From: Hysterangium stoloniferum
Lineage: Eukaryota > Basidiomycota > Agaricomycetes > Hysterangiales > Hysterangiaceae
NCBI GenBank assembly: GCA_015178975.1
Contig: WHVD01000057.1
Coordinates: 186,001-250,000, forward strand
Reading direction: 5' to 3'
Length of the DNA: 64,000 bases
Every line of letters begins with the position of its first letter. Position 1 is the first letter of the stretch. The notes under the pieces were generated by a model. That model ran no database searches. It was not told where the DNA came from and worked only from the letters and a program-made list of their open reading frames with translations. The position numbers were made by a program, and so were the translations under genes. Shown one piece after another: positions 20,837-33,290 of this stretch.

Positions 20837-23606
20837 GAATAGTCTTTTAAGTAAAGGCAGCCAGCGCCTTTACCTTTGTTAGTAAATCTAGTGGTGGAAT
20901 TGAAAATCGGCCCCATGTATGTATGTAGTGGATATCAGAAATGTAGTTATATCCACTTATAATGGCAAGCTATGATGTTTTGTGATGGTGTGGATTTAGC
21001 AGCTCTTAAGTAACCGGAGCCTCCCCACCTCCAAGAAAATGCTCAGAAAATGCTCCTCCAACTACTGAAACAACGGTGAACGATGGTAAGCGCAGCGAAC
21101 AAGCGTGGTATCTTGTGGCCAGCACTAGTAGAAAAAGATAAGATCAGTGGCTATAAGAAGTTTAGATTTGCAGGGGCAGTGATCAGCTATCGTCGATGAC
21201 TTGGTGATCATGGCGCAAGACAGTCGTAATCAGTTGAGTATTTCAGGTATTACATGGCGGTTTCCAACGTGTAGCTAGGGTTCTGATAGCCGTTTGGACC
21301 GACCAGTCAACCTGCGCACAGACAGTACATATGAGAAATTTCTTCAACGCTAGTTGACAAAAATGGTTATTTACCGAGTTGCAGACTGTGAATTGTTTTT
21401 TTTTTTTTTTGAGGGTCGGGTTAATCCAGCTGGTAGTCATCCCGTCACTGGTTAAGATGCGAACTTGAATATCCCATTTGTCCCATATGTTCAACAGCTG
21501 CCCCTTACATCCAAGCTATTATTTATTTGCCCACAAGTGTTCTGAATGTCGGATTGAAAAACCGTTCGAGTTCAACAGCCTACTCACTTGGCCAGATTAT
21601 GACTCGCAGGAAAAATTAAGCAGAAGAATGTTTTGCTTGACTAGAACGAAAATATAGACCCGATGAGAGTTCCCAGTATTTGACATCCGTCTTCGCTGGT
21701 ATTTTTTTTTCTGGGTGATTGCTGACTCACGGCATCTGAAATGATTATTCCCAGTCCTTTCCATTTCAATCCATCCCTTCATTCTGACCATCATAAAAAG
21801 AAGTCTTTGTTGGGGTTTATTGCTATTGATAGCAAGCCGTTGAGAACGCTCACAGTTTTGCTTTGCTCTTTTTGGTCATATAGTGTACTCGCACTCGGCT
21901 ATAGTACTTTACAGTAGCTTAGTAATTTGAACTGAACTTGCCCGTTCGTTTGCACCGTGTATTTGCAACTAATGAAATATGCCAAAGTTTCAAGGCCAGC
22001 AGAGGCCAACGAAAACCGTTCCCCTTTAGCGTGCGTGTAGATTAAAGATTTTTACTACTGAGTTATTAAATCTCGATCATTCCCATGTCGTCTCCTGGGG
22101 CATGCTGCGTCGTGCTTCTTGTCCATGTTTCTAAAGAAAACTGAAGGACAAGAGGAGAGTAGAGGATTGAGGATCGACAGGAGTCAATTTGTCGGAAATG
22201 CAGTCGGGGCATCATCCAATTTGTGGTCCCACCGCGCAAGTTGGCTGTCTCTATGCCATCTACTGGACTGGCTGCCCCCAAAAGCACCATCAAGCCCGAA
22301 AAAACCCCAGATCAAGTGACTGATTTTGGCTACCAGCCTGATATTTGGTTGTACGCTACCACAGCACGTCGCTAAAGTGGGTCGGATCTAACAAGTTCTA
22401 CCTGGCATCTCGCGTCAAGGAAATTTTGTGGGTCTGCACTCCGACTTGTCCGAGAGGTGCACTGCACGCGCACTACTTACCCCATTTGTAAACAGCTTAG
22501 CCCCGCGAAATGACATGAGCTGGGATGGGATTCCGTGATCAAAGAAGGCTTCACTGATCAGAGAAGTGGATCATTGATTCTTGGACATCGCAAAGTCTAA
22601 CTAAGCATTGCAACTATGTCCTCAGCCATCTTACGGGCCCAGCCATGCAGTGAGATGACATCAGGGATTTAATATGTGCTTCACTGGTCCAAGGAGGAAC
22701 ATTGTGTTATACATCACCGAGCTGTTCACATTCAGTAGATCGGTGTCCTCTCGAGCGGTTTTTTCAGCCACGTGTATATGATATACCCACATTCCTGTGC
22801 AAGGTGATATAGGGTACTCAGCTGGAACGTTCAGTAACAACCTCAGTTGGGGGATCGTCCTGTTGTAAGAGTACTTGCTCAATGAGAGCGTAGGCACCTC
22901 ACTTGGTGTAATATATTTCACGAGCTTCTCCCCCCGATCCCATCGCATTTACATAAGACATGTCTTTATGAGGAATCCTAGCAGCGTTCTTTCCGCTGTA
23001 TGGAACCCGAACCCTGACGGTGTCATATAAGTCAACCTAGTTACAGAGCTTGATTTAAACGCGATCATAAGCCGTGTTTTTAACATTCCTGGCACTAATT
23101 CTCTTGTCTATTTCCGACTGGGCCATGTAAGAGATCTGATGCTTGATAGGAACGGGAAATACATGGAAGTGGCCGTGCGTCTATCATGATCTTACCCTAA
23201 GTTCTCACAGGATGCCTTTGTCTCTTCACATTCTTCTCCAATTAAGTTTGCCGCCCTTGTTAAAAGTTCGCTTGATTTTCAGATTGCCTAAATTAGCATG
23301 ATCAGACCGCTTTCCTATCACCATTTAGTAAGGACAATTGGTGCCACGTTCTCGGGGCGCGTCGGCATCTCATTCCATTGTGTATCCACTTTGCCTATGG
23401 TATATAAGTATTGCGCTGCTATTCACGGAGAACCCCAGTCCCTTCTCTTCTCCCCATTTCCCCTTGTCCGTTCCGTTTTCTCTACCTACTTAATCTTTAA
23501 TACCGCAAGCTATCTCTTCTCAGCCGTCCCCATTCATCTATACAGGTAGGCTGTATTAATTACGTAGCCACATTTCTAACCATCTAACATGACCGTCTCT
23601 TTTAGA
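20837..23606. other. Intergenic region, 2.8 kb, with promoter and 5' UTR intron of the next gene
   Basis: No gene recognised in 20.9-23.3 kb; minus-strand frames at 22066-22293 and 22661-22948 lack family features. Near the right end a TATA-like tatataag at about 23401-23408 precedes a pyrimidine-rich stretch. A probable 5' UTR intron follows (donor ACAG|GTAGGC at about 23546, ctaac branch, acceptor TTTTAG at 23605), directly before the ATG at 23607. Confidence 0.5.
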
Positions 23607-24374
23607 ATGAGCTTCTCTTCGACATGTCGAGTTAGAACATTGTTACGTCGTTTCAGCATCATGTCTTCAAAAGCGGAGAGTCGCCGCAGATCGATTTGTA
23701 AGGATATTTGCCTCGGCGCAGTACTGACCCGAAAAACTGATAGCATCTTCGTTCTAGCTGTCGTTATACCCCAAGAGCCTGAACACAGCAGTGCCGCTAC
23801 CTCCGCATCTGACTACGAGACATCATCAAGCTCGACTTGCGACAGCGACAGTGTTGTGGAAATGGATGCTACTCCGATCGAGACACCATTGAGTTGGTGT
23901 TGTCGCGGAGAGACTGAACCCTACATATCAGCGGAAGATTGCAAACCGGACCCGATTGGTTCCGACGGGCTGTTAGACTCTCACGTCTACGTGTTTAGCT
24001 TCCCCGATTCTGATCTCGACTTCGTTTGCATGGGCGATGAGCGCTGTGCCGCGTCGAAAAGGAGAGGCTCCGATTCGAGAAGCATCAGGTCGTCACGTCC
24101 AAGACGGTGGAGTGCCCCTTATTTCCTGCAGTCTGTCGCTGCACATTTTTCACGCAAGTCGGAGCTGCCTACAAGTTCGCTCGTGAGATGTGAAGAGACG
24201 GCGGAGGATCGCATTTGGAGCCCGGGAGCAGCCCCCCTCCCGAAGAAAAGACCGGCGCATTTGAATATCCAAGTGCCCGTGGTGGGCATGGTTGTCAAGG
24301 CGCGGGGCGGAGGTGTAGCCATGCAATGTGCATCCAACAAATGGGGAAACCAGCCACCTCCGGGATACATATAA
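23607..24374 (+). CDS. Hypothetical Ser-rich protein
   Basis: Preferred model join(23607..23697,23758..24374), 235 aa. The start is the ATG two bases after a probable 5' UTR intron. The internal intron (60 bp, GTAAGG...ctgac...CTAG) is a multiple of three and has no stop, so an unspliced form would also be open (255 aa). The protein has a basic N terminus (VRTLLRRFS, ESRRRS), a Ser/Thr/acidic middle (TSSSSTCDSDSVVEMD), RRGSDSRSIRSSRPRRWS in the centre, and a C-terminal half rich in basic residues and Pro. No transmembrane segment or known domain. The basic RRxS sites suggest kinase targets, which is only an inference. Confidence 0.6.
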   Translation: MSFSSTCRVRTLLRRFSIMSSKAESRRRSICKDICLGAVLTRKTDSIFVLAVVIPQEPEHSSAATSASDYETSSSSTCDSDSVVEMDATPIETPLSWCCRGETEPYISAEDCKPDPIGSDGLLDSHVYVFSFPDSDLDFVCMGDERCAASKRRGSDSRSIRSSRPRRWSAPYFLQSVAAHFSRKSELPTSSLVRCEETAEDRIWSPGAAPLPKKRPAHLNIQVPVVGMVVKARGGGVAMQCASNKWGNQPPPGYI

Positions 24375-25914
24375 TCGCCGGTCAGCGCTGAAAGACACCC
24401 TGTCCGCCGCGCCGCCGGCGTTTCGAGAATCCGCATCATGATTATTCGTCACATTGGCCGGCGGGATCTTATGTTTATATTTTTTTTCCCACTCTTTTTT
24501 GCATCTGGCATCCACACCATGTTTTAGCATCCATCCTTCACATCTAGCCACGTCACATGTGTCTCTCATTTCCCTTAGACCCCCCTGCCAATTGTTAATA
24601 TTGTATTAGTCTACGTTGTGTGTAATAGAAGGGACTATATGTTAACGCATGTGAGAATTTTGCATGCTAGATGGAACGACTCTAGCCTGTCAATCACGGG
24701 GTGCCTTTGCACATGCTGTTAGGTGAAGGGTGCCGATTCAGCTGGACACTGTCAGAGCTCTCCACTGAACACTGTTCCATAGTTGGTTTACTGTCACATG
24801 AATCAAGTTCCCATGTACGCTGCAAGATAGATGAGCCGGTGAAAAGTGATGCCAGTGAAATCCACAGTAACAAGTTGACCGTTACTGTGATGAACGTGTG
24901 TAGTATTTGTTGTTTCCAGTTTACCCACTAAAATGATGCTGTACCTATAAGTCAGACGTGACCCGTTGATTGCGTCGGCCTGCAGACGTGTCGATAATTG
25001 CGTTCTGAAATGCAATATGATTCTGGTTTGTCAAATGCCAATGTGGACAGACGGTTGTAAATGAAGGGCGCAAAGGATCTTATTTCCATATATTTTTATA
25101 TATACCACTTCCTTCAAAATGAAAAGTGTTATTCATCGGTTGGAGCAGGCCACCGATGTCTACCTCCATCTTTAAATTGAGCGTGGCCGTTGTCTGCGAA
25201 TATAAGTATCGGTGAAACAGGTCAAACGAATTTAGCTGGGGGTAATGGTGAGTCAATAACACCGGTCATTGTGTATGTGTAATCTCCCCATTTGAGCTCT
25301 CCATGGCGTCGCTTGCCTGCGCTCACTGGCAGGTTATCGCCGTCGCTTGCATGTCCTACCAATGGCGGGTTCTGTCCAATTGGCACTCATCAAACGTCAA
25401 ACACAAAGCTTGGTGATCCATGATCAGAATGAGACACAGGAACAGAGGCTATTCATCGCTGCGTGCCACATATTGCGCTATATCAGGCGAACTGTCGTTA
25501 CGATGAAGCACGGCCAGACGACAGCTGCAGCCATCACCGCAGCCTGGTACGAAACAGCCATTCTGTTCCGACAATATGACCATAGCCCCATTCTGCCATG
25601 CAATCCCCAGCGTAGGCTATGTGCAATATTATAGCATAGTCCGGAGCATTTATCGCAAGCCGAAGTCTCATATCATCATTCACGCCGTAAAATTTCTCAG
25701 CTGCTTCATTTTGTCTCGCGATTATATGTCGACTCCGAGTGATTTAAATAATCGACATCTGGCAGAGCGTTAAAGAATATAAATTGCGCTAAAGCCTTCC
25801 TGTGGTCGAGCCAAACTAAACATGCATTTCCGAAAAATAACTCTCGACCGCGCGAAAAAGCGTGAAATGTTTAACCTATTCTTCATAAATTCAGGACGGA
25901 AATGGTGCATAGGT
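24375..25914. other. Intergenic region, 1.5 kb
   Basis: No supported gene. The frame at 25347-25634 has no recognisable motifs. The right border is where similarity to the UNC93-like gene begins. Confidence 0.5.
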
Positions 25915-26660
25915 AGGGGAGGAGGGGTTGTGGGTGTGCTGTTGGGTTAGAGTTTGGACGATGGGCTTATCGTGACAGGTAAGCTGGCATTATGAGTTAT
26001 GCGATTATTCAGTCTCAAAGATAATTTCTTATTTTTCAAATATTGAAAGAAGTGTTGGTTTGTTCACGTTATCTTTACCACAGATGACATTTGCCCGTGC
26101 GGACGCACGATGCTGACTATAAGGGAAAGGGGGCGTTGTATTTCTTCTGTGAGTATTCTTATCTTCACGGAATTATGAGTTTTGTATAGACTTCTTCGGG
26201 GGTGCTACTTACCAGGCGCTTATTTACTGGATCATGTACGTGCTTTGTCGCTTTTTAAGACTCCATATATTGTATCCCACGTATTTCAGCACAGTCACAT
26301 TACCATACTATAGTCCGCACTGACTAACGATGCATTCACCTTGGCTCACTTTGCAGGCTTCTATAGGGCTATTCAGAGCGCGGGTGCAGCTGGCAACTTT
26401 GGTATGGACGCTGTTAAGACACCCTATTGGAATGAACGTGTGAGCTATTACTTTTGTTAAACTGCACATGGGACGCAAAGATTGTCTATGCTCCCTTTAT
26501 CCGTCGTTCGGCCTATGTCTTTATCCATCTCACTCATATGATATAACCTCCAGCTCGCATCTTGATTCCTATTGCTTGTCTCACTTCCACTCGCGTTTCT
26601 CGTAATCCGCAGTATTAAAGACAAATTACGACGACGAGAAGGTGTGTTTTTAGTATCTAA
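25915..26660 (+). pseudogene. Truncated, frameshifted UNC93-like transporter fragment
   Basis: Plus-strand copy of the 3' half of the UNC93-like gene found at 32425-34688 on the minus strand. It starts abruptly in the exon ending VGLSWQ (about 25960) and keeps the exon/intron layout, including the MTF exon start at about 26085. About 25 bp are missing from the exon that should read ATPDNLINYHDAD (here ggacgcacgatgctgac), breaking the frame. The equivalents of the FAGFYRAIQSAG and NYDDE exons are still readable at 26345-26440 and 26535-26640. All 5' exons are absent, so it cannot encode a transporter. Confidence 0.85.
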
Positions 26661-27145
26661 AGACATGGCAGCCTTCGTCTAGAAAGAACCTTTTGAACGA
26701 ATCTCTAACCCTCTTCCCTATTATAGATAATACATATTGACGACCTCAAAGACGAAAGTCACAAAGGGGTTATCTGATGAAAAAGAGGTTGGGGATAGGA
26801 ATTCTGCTTAATGAAATGCACTAAGGTATTTGTAGTAATTAACAAGTGAGGTTCATATACAATTCTTATTATATGACGGAAGGAGTTGTATAAAAATAGT
26901 ACGCTTAGAGAGTTCCGCTCTATGAACATTCCGGACGTGCATTGTATAATGTTTTTGTTCGATGTTTGCTACCCGCCGGGAGGAAATCCAGGGAAATGGA
27001 TTGGTATATCATACCAATAATAAGGAGAGTGGATCATTTTAGACACAATTTTTCAAACAATCATAGGCGTGAATTTTACTATGCCTCCTTCGTTCTTGAA
27101 AATTTCATGGCAGAGTTGTTGCCTTCCGAGCGGTTGACAGATTGT
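25960..27145 (+). repeat. Left arm of a ~1.2 kb inverted segmental duplication
   Basis: Matches, in reverse complement, the sequence from about 33290 down to about 32095. It includes the 3' half of the UNC93-like gene plus several hundred bases beyond its stop (ctatgaacattccgg, ggagagtggatcattttaga and the block gcctccttc..cttgaaaatttcatgg). The arms enclose about 5 kb with the QEDK-motif gene, a MITE and the MBOAT gene. Confidence 0.85.
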
Positions 27146-27442
27146 TACATCATGAGCGGGTAAGCTTTAAGAGATGGGATCAGATCTGATGCCGGTATGC
27201 CCAATCGTAATAATCGGCTGACTCTTGTTACATTTCCAAGAAGTCTTGATATGACTTTACTTCTTCGTAGGCCATATTGTTCAGTTCTTCTTCGACTCCA
27301 AACTCGTCATCTTCGCCAATCTCCAAACCTCAAGCAGCAGGGTGAGTATGTGGTGGCACAAAATAACCATCGGGCACACCACATGCTCCACCACCAGCAC
27401 TGTATATCTGCGAGATCTGGTAACGACTGGGAGACAAGCGAA

Positions 27443-28252
27443 ATGATGGCCTTCAACATTCAAGTCGACATCGTAAATGCGCAAACCTTCTTTGGCAGCA
27501 CCAACTTACCTCAACTCACGACGGTCTCTCCGGTAATCCTCGATAATTTGGATGAACCCACTGGCCCGTTGCACAAAGCCGATATGGATTTCTTCACTTA
27601 TATGGAGGACGCTATGTACATCCCTCCCGAGCACGAGTCTTTTGTCTCCGACTTTGCTGCCTTTGTTCTAAAGATGATGTGCTATGATGAAGGTCGTCGT
27701 GTCATACACCTACGGAAGGAGATCCCATTTGAAATGTGTGGAGAGAGCGTGGATGTCAAAACAGATGTTTGTGTTATGGAGCCTGTAGATATGGGTGGGA
27801 AGTATTTGCTGCTCTTGCAAGAGGATAAGGTCTGTAAATCTCACCTTTGCGTGTCAAAGGTTTGCTGAAATGCAACATGTTCTAAGTCTCATATCTCTCT
27901 TACTGAGCCTGAACCTGAACCACGGCTTATTGCGGAGGCTATAGCGGCTTTTCACGATAACAACAGAGTTCTCCATGTAGCTGGATTACCACCATTCCAG
28001 TCTAGAATATTTGCAGGTATTACTATGATCGGAACCATGCCGACATTCTACAAGATACCTGTGACAAAGGAACTTAGTAAATGTGTTGCAACTTCACAGT
28101 ATCCACCCCTAGTCACCACTGTTGAAAAGTTCATTCCTCCTGTTCGATTCCCTACGTCGCCGGACAGTATGAAGCCTTTAGCTAACAGGCACATTATATT
28201 GCAGTGCTTTGAAGCATTCAAGCAATTTGTGGTGTGTTATTCAGCGTACTAA
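27443..28252 (+). CDS. Agaricomycete-specific protein with TDVC..QEDK motif (possible PD-(D/E)XK nuclease fold)
   Basis: Model join(27443..27829,27887..28252), 250 aa, one 57-bp phase-0 intron. It belongs to a family I know only as expanded hypothetical proteins in mushroom genomes: FFGSTNLP near the N terminus, IHLRKEIPFEMCGE, KTDVCVM, LLLLQEDK at the exon junction, PEPRLIAEAIAAFHDNN, MIGTMPTFYKIPVT, and the end CFEAFKQFV. The acidic residue of TDVC, a strand, then the E and K of QEDK have the layout of a PD-(D/E)XK active site. That reading is an inference. The start is the ATG before AFNIQVD, which fits the family N terminus; the open frame extends further upstream without support. The gene lies inside the inverted UNC93-like duplication. 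Confidence 0.7.
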
Positions 28253-28634
28253 TGTATAAACCCATCATCTGATGAACATGGTTAGAATTGAGATGAAATT
28301 GGTATGCATATAAAGACTAGTAAATTCAAGATTCACTGTCATGGCTATGTAGAATAATTGTAACACATAGAAATCTGAAATTATTACAGTGAAACTTACA
28401 TGACAGATTGTCATTATGTTATCCAACAGGTGCACTGGGAAAAATGATTCATGTTGGACTATGATAATGGGCTTGTAAGGTTTGTGGCAATACCTTTGAA
28501 TAGAGATATGATGTCAAATGTGTTGGAGTTCAAGAGGTGTCACAATTTTTAGGAGCGTCTGATCGAAGCCCGAGCATGCGGAGCCAGTGGCCACAACATT
28601 CTAAAGAATCCCCCCGGAATTTTTCAAATTGAAC
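28253..28634. other. Intergenic region
   Basis: About 0.4 kb of AT-rich sequence between the QEDK-motif gene and the MITE; nothing recognised. Confidence 0.5.
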
Positions 28635-28636
28635 TA

Positions 28637-29167
28637 TGGCGGTTCACTTAGCTGCCGCTATATGTATGCAGGGGCGAAACCGGTGGAGCCGAAATTTTTT
28701 ACTTAACCTTACCCAACGATTGTGGCGGCTCCTGGTAACACATTCTGTAGACCTAATACCACTCCCCTCATGTCTAACAAAGGTAAACAACAAGCGGCTG
28801 CTCGGGCTCGGGGTGCCCGGAAGACGGTCAAAGTCTGCAATATGGTGAAAGGCACGTGAGGCAGGTTAATGCTGACTATTTCAACACATTATTTGCCACC
28901 AACACCCAAATTGCATCTGTACGGCTTGAAACGAAATATTCGTCGATGGGAGCATGTGTACAGAGCTGGACTTCCAACCTCCGATGCACAGTGTAAAAAG
29001 GAGTTAAGCTGTACAAAGTACACATCTCATAGACGCATATCAGATACCTTGGCTCGTGCCATGGACTGATATATAAAACTTTCTATATCTCTTGCGAGAA
29101 ATCGGATTAAAGTAAATTTTTGAGGTAACTTGTTACACAAATGTGGCGGCAGCTAAGTGAACCGCAT
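28637..29167. mobile_element. TA-flanked MITE, 531 bp, 20-bp perfect terminal inverted repeats
   Basis: A perfect inverted repeat (GCGGTTCACTTAGCTGCCGC at 28639-28658, its complement at 29146-29165) lies at the ends of a 531-bp segment. TA dinucleotides flank it at 28635-28636 and 29168-29169. Size, TIRs and TA duplication fit a non-autonomous Tc1/mariner-like element. An internal frame starting at 28769 (MSNKGKQQAAARARGARK) stops after about 30 codons, possibly a transposase N-terminal relic. Confidence 0.75.
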
Positions 29168-29169
29168 TA

Positions 29170-29829
29170 TATTATATACATTCCAGACTAAATTTTATAT
29201 ATGTATACACTGCGATTTATGTACTTCAGTTGATAAGTGCCCAGAGAATTCTTTTGGATGCATAACCCCCCCGCACTTTCAATGACTTAAATGTTCTCGG
29301 GAAGGCTTCGTATTCACCGTGCATTGTTCAAATTTTAAATATTCTCGGGAAAACTACATATTTTTCATGAATTTCAAAGAACATTCTGAGACTTAGAATT
29401 TAGCCTCAGCTTTGATAATAATCCGTGTTTGATGCCTCTAATTGGCAGTCTTTTACGTACTGACTCGATAAACATGTGAAATCTTGACAAATCAATGGTC
29501 TTTATCAGTGTGTCGCTTCTGGATACTTCGACATGCTCAACAAAACAAAGAAAATAAGTCACGGTTTACCGAGCATAAAAAGGTCAAGTGATAATAGATC
29601 TAAATGCAGTGACATTCTAAGGTTTAGAGCCGCATATACATGCAAATTTTTTATCCCACCGTTCATGGCGTCGGAGCATAAGATCAACCACAAAAACGGC
29701 GGGTCAACGGTACTAGAAAGTACGATAAAATAGGAAATATAATTCTCCTCGTGGGACTAATCGATGGCGGGACGATCATGAACCCGCCAAAACCGCGTGA
29801 ATGCCACGATTGGCCTATCAAAATGAAAG
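29170..29829. other. Intergenic region
   Basis: AT-rich, 0.65 kb; contains two diverged copies of an ttctcgggaa-type string (29294 and 29342) but no gene. Confidence 0.45.
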
Positions 29830-31288
29830 TTAAAATATTAGCCGAAACAACAAGATAAAAATGAAAACATAACCCTGAACGGGGTACGCACTAATATATC
29901 TCCCAAATATTCCCAACACCAAATGCGCCCATATCCAGCCAACCAACCCTCCAATCGGTCTCCCCGTAACCTTCCGCCACCGCCTCTCTAGAAAAATACC
30001 GGACGCCTGTTGCATAAAATATATCGGTACACGCCAGTCAAATCCCAACCCCAGGAAATAATTCGGTAACTCATGACCCATCCCCGACGCGAAGAACGTC
30101 CCGAACAAGAGACCCACAGAACCTTCAAGGCCTAACTTGCGCGCTATCCACTGCCCAGGGAAGCCGCCAACTATCAAGAAACCCCGCCGAAAAAGTTGAT
30201 GCCATCCGACGCCCCAGAATTTTGTTAAGCTGTCTTGGGAATGGGGATTGTTGAATATTGGAGGCCAGACTTTGGGGGATTGATTTAGAACGAGGACAGC
30301 TAGGATGGTGTTCAGGTCGTATATCGTTTGAAAGCTGGTCTGGATCATTATTCCAGATGAATACTGTAACAGAACGGAGAGGAAATAGCACATCGGCCCA
30401 TGCAGTGAACGAACCGGTACAGATCCGTCTATGGGAGTCTGGGACTGGAGTGAGAGTTTCCAGATTGCATCTATAAAATCGACAACGAGAAATCCGCACA
30501 CGAATCGCTGGCACGTTTCGTAAAGAAACGCCTTCTTTTCGGGAGAGCGCGTTTCCGGGGCCACGATAGCATTTTGGCCCCAATCGTATTCAAGTCCCCG
30601 CACGGCACAAGCGAGGTACATGCTCTCCCGTATTTCGGTTATTACCTTAGCGGCTACGTGTGAACCTGCCACTTCCTTAGCCTGTTTGCGCTGCAGTCGT
30701 CTGGACCTCGAGCTGCTTTGGGGGAGTGCAGATGATTTATAGGCCTTTTGTCTATTTAACTTCGTTTCCTCCTGATCACCTATGATTGCCACTCTCTTGA
30801 TAGGATCTGAGCGGATGGCGAAGTCAATTGACTGAATAACCACACAAGTAGCGTAAACAGCTAAAAATTATTAGGGTTTAGAATATATTCAATACTCCAC
30901 GAGAAGGATAGAACATGGGCTCTAAGACTAACATTTGGCCAAATTATACAACATAAAACGCCGATCTCCAGATAACACGTATCCAAACGCAACGTAAAGC
31001 GAGCCAAATATAGGCAGTGGAGCGAACATCAGACGGAGTAAGTGGGTGTTGGGTTTGCGAGCCAGGTATGCGAGGAAATAAAGACACAACGTCGGAAAAA
31101 TCAACAAGGGGATGCTACATCTGGTGAAGGGCATTTGTCCGTCCGGTTTTTCTATGATAGTGTAAAATAGTAATTCGACAGTCTGGCGGAGTGTTATGAG
31201 CCTGAATTTGAAGGAGTTAATTAGTAGCAGTTGAAGAAGATGAGCGAGAGAGCTGATAGAGTATATACCATTGTTGGAGTATTTTCAT
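29830..31288 (-). CDS. Wax synthase-like MBOAT-family membrane acyltransferase
   Basis: Model complement(join(29830..30860,30933..31201,31269..31288)), 439 aa, all junctions in phase; the first exon is only 20 nt (MKILQQ). Members transfer an acyl group from acyl-CoA to an alcohol or sterol-like acceptor in the ER; fungal relatives also decorate secondary metabolites. The protein is multi-spanning: hydrophobic segments begin at SIPLLIFPTLCLYFLAYLA, and the last is VFIFILLFRLIF at the C terminus. The diagnostic MBOAT_2 motif FWGVGWHQLFRR is at about residue 315. It is followed by a probable catalytic His in SGMGHELPNY. The substrate cannot be told. The tiny first exon is inferred from phase and from being the nearest ATG. 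Confidence 0.85.
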
Positions 31289-32094
31289 CGTTACGCCAGT
31301 GAACACAGTGCAATCGGCAAGGCTACCGTATCAAACAGGTATTGACCGCTTTTAATTGGGAGTGGATAATGTATTGGGGGGAGTAGGGAGTCTGGAGGTG
31401 AACTGGAGATTATCAAGCGCATATTAAGTACGTATGCCAGAAATACACCATGGCCGCTGGTAAGGCTAGATAATCTACAACATGGCTTCATTCCAAAGTT
31501 GTACTTCGTCTCACATCATAACAATTTTTTTCCGTGCTCTGGTAAGCCTTATTCGAACCTATCCAATCCGGTTGGACTGGTTGGTTTTGAGTACGGGTCT
31601 GGATGCATTCCCTAAGCTATGGAATTGGATTCAGAATGGTTCAGGGTGGCTTTGCCTTCATACCTTTTAGTGTCGGTGTGGGATCCCCTTAAAAGTAACA
31701 CCAGAAAAAGTGCCAGATCCAAAAAATCAAACGATTCTCACTATAAGCGCCCCTTGGGCACCTCTAGTGCCCACGTAACTATAGCTAAATGGACCAAAAT
31801 CCCGGGCTGGTGAGGGTGCCTGAACAAGTAGGTTATGCAAATGTATACCATGAATAAAACTACCCTGAATTCATACTGGAGCAATTTATTTATCATCATG
31901 ACGGAGGATATTGAATCGACCTCAGAGGGGCCCGCTGGTTCGGTGAGTTCAAACAGTGCACATCCCAATAAGCCCTAAATAAAAACTGAGAGAAAATAAA
32001 ATCCTACATATTCATTATTTCGGGAAAAATGCCCCCTGTCTGGCTGCCACGCTGATAGAATGGCGGGTAGTGACCAGGCGCCGGAAAAGCTTTG
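31289..32094. other. Intergenic region
   Basis: Promoter side of the MBOAT gene and sequence leading into the inverted duplication. No gene recognised; small frames at 31482-31813 are unsupported. Confidence 0.45.
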
Positions 32095-33290
32095 CTCTGA
32101 AAACACCTCCGGAAGGCAATAACTCTGCCATGAAATTTTCAAGAAGGAAGGAGGCATAGTAAAATTAACGCCTATTATTGTTTGAAAGATTGTGTCTAAA
32201 ATGATCCACTCTCCTTATTATTGGTATGATATGCCAATCCATTTCCCTGGGTTTCCTTCCGTAGCAAACATCGAACCTTAGTATTATACAATGCACGTCC
32301 GGAATGTTCATAGGGCGGTCATATTTATAAGCGTATTATTTTTAGACAACTCCTTCCGTCACATAATAAGATATTTTATATGAATCTCACTTGTTAATTA
32401 CCGCAAATACCTTAGTGCATTTCATTAAGCAGAGTTCCTATCCCCAACCTCCTTTTCATCAGATACCCCTTTGTGACTTTCGTCTTTGAGGTCGTCAATA
32501 TATACCATCTATAATAGGGAAGAGGGTTAGAGAGTTCAAAATGTTCTCTCTAGACGAAGACTGCCATGTCTTTAGATAGTAAAAACACACATTCTCGTCG
32601 TCGTAATTTGTCTCTTTAATAGTGCGTATTACGAGAAACGCGGGTGGAAGTGAGACAAGCAATAGGAACCAAGATGCGAGCTGGAGGTTATATCATATGA
32701 GTGCGATAGATAAGGGCATAGGCCGAACGGCGAATAAAGGGAGCATAGACGTCTTTTCGTCTTATATGCAGTTTAGCAAAATAGCTCACACGTTCATTCA
32801 AATAGGGTGTCTTAACAGCGTCCATACCGAAGCTGCCAGCTGCACCCGCGCTCTGAATAGCCCTATAAAAGCCTGCAAAGCGAGCCAAGGTGAATGCATC
32901 GTTAGTCAGTGCGGACCTATAATATGGTAATGTGAGTGTGCTGAAATACGTGGGATACAATATATAGTCTTAAAAAGCGACAGAGCACGTACATGATCCA
33001 GTAAATAAGCGCTTGATAAGTAGCATCCCCGAAGTAGTCTATATAAAGCTCATGGAAATTATTCAATTTCACCAAGTCAAGAAATACCCACAGAAGAAAT
33101 ACAACGCCCCCTTTCCCTTATAGTCAGCATCGTGATAGTTGATCAAGTTGTCAGGTGTAGCGTCCGCACGGGTAAATGTCATCTGTGGTAAAAATAACGT
33201 GAACAAACCGACACTTCTTTCAACATTTGAAAAATAAGAAATTATCTTTGAGACTGAATAATCCCGCATAACTCATAATACCAGCTTACC
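32095..33290 (-). repeat. Right arm of the ~1.2 kb inverted segmental duplication
   Basis: Reverse-complement partner of 25960-27145. This arm is part of the complete UNC93-like gene and its downstream flank, so it is probably the source copy and the 26-kb arm the derived one. Confidence 0.8.

Noticed and set aside
25347-25634. 95-codon plus-strand frame
   Set aside because: No motif and no introns or flanking exons that would extend it.
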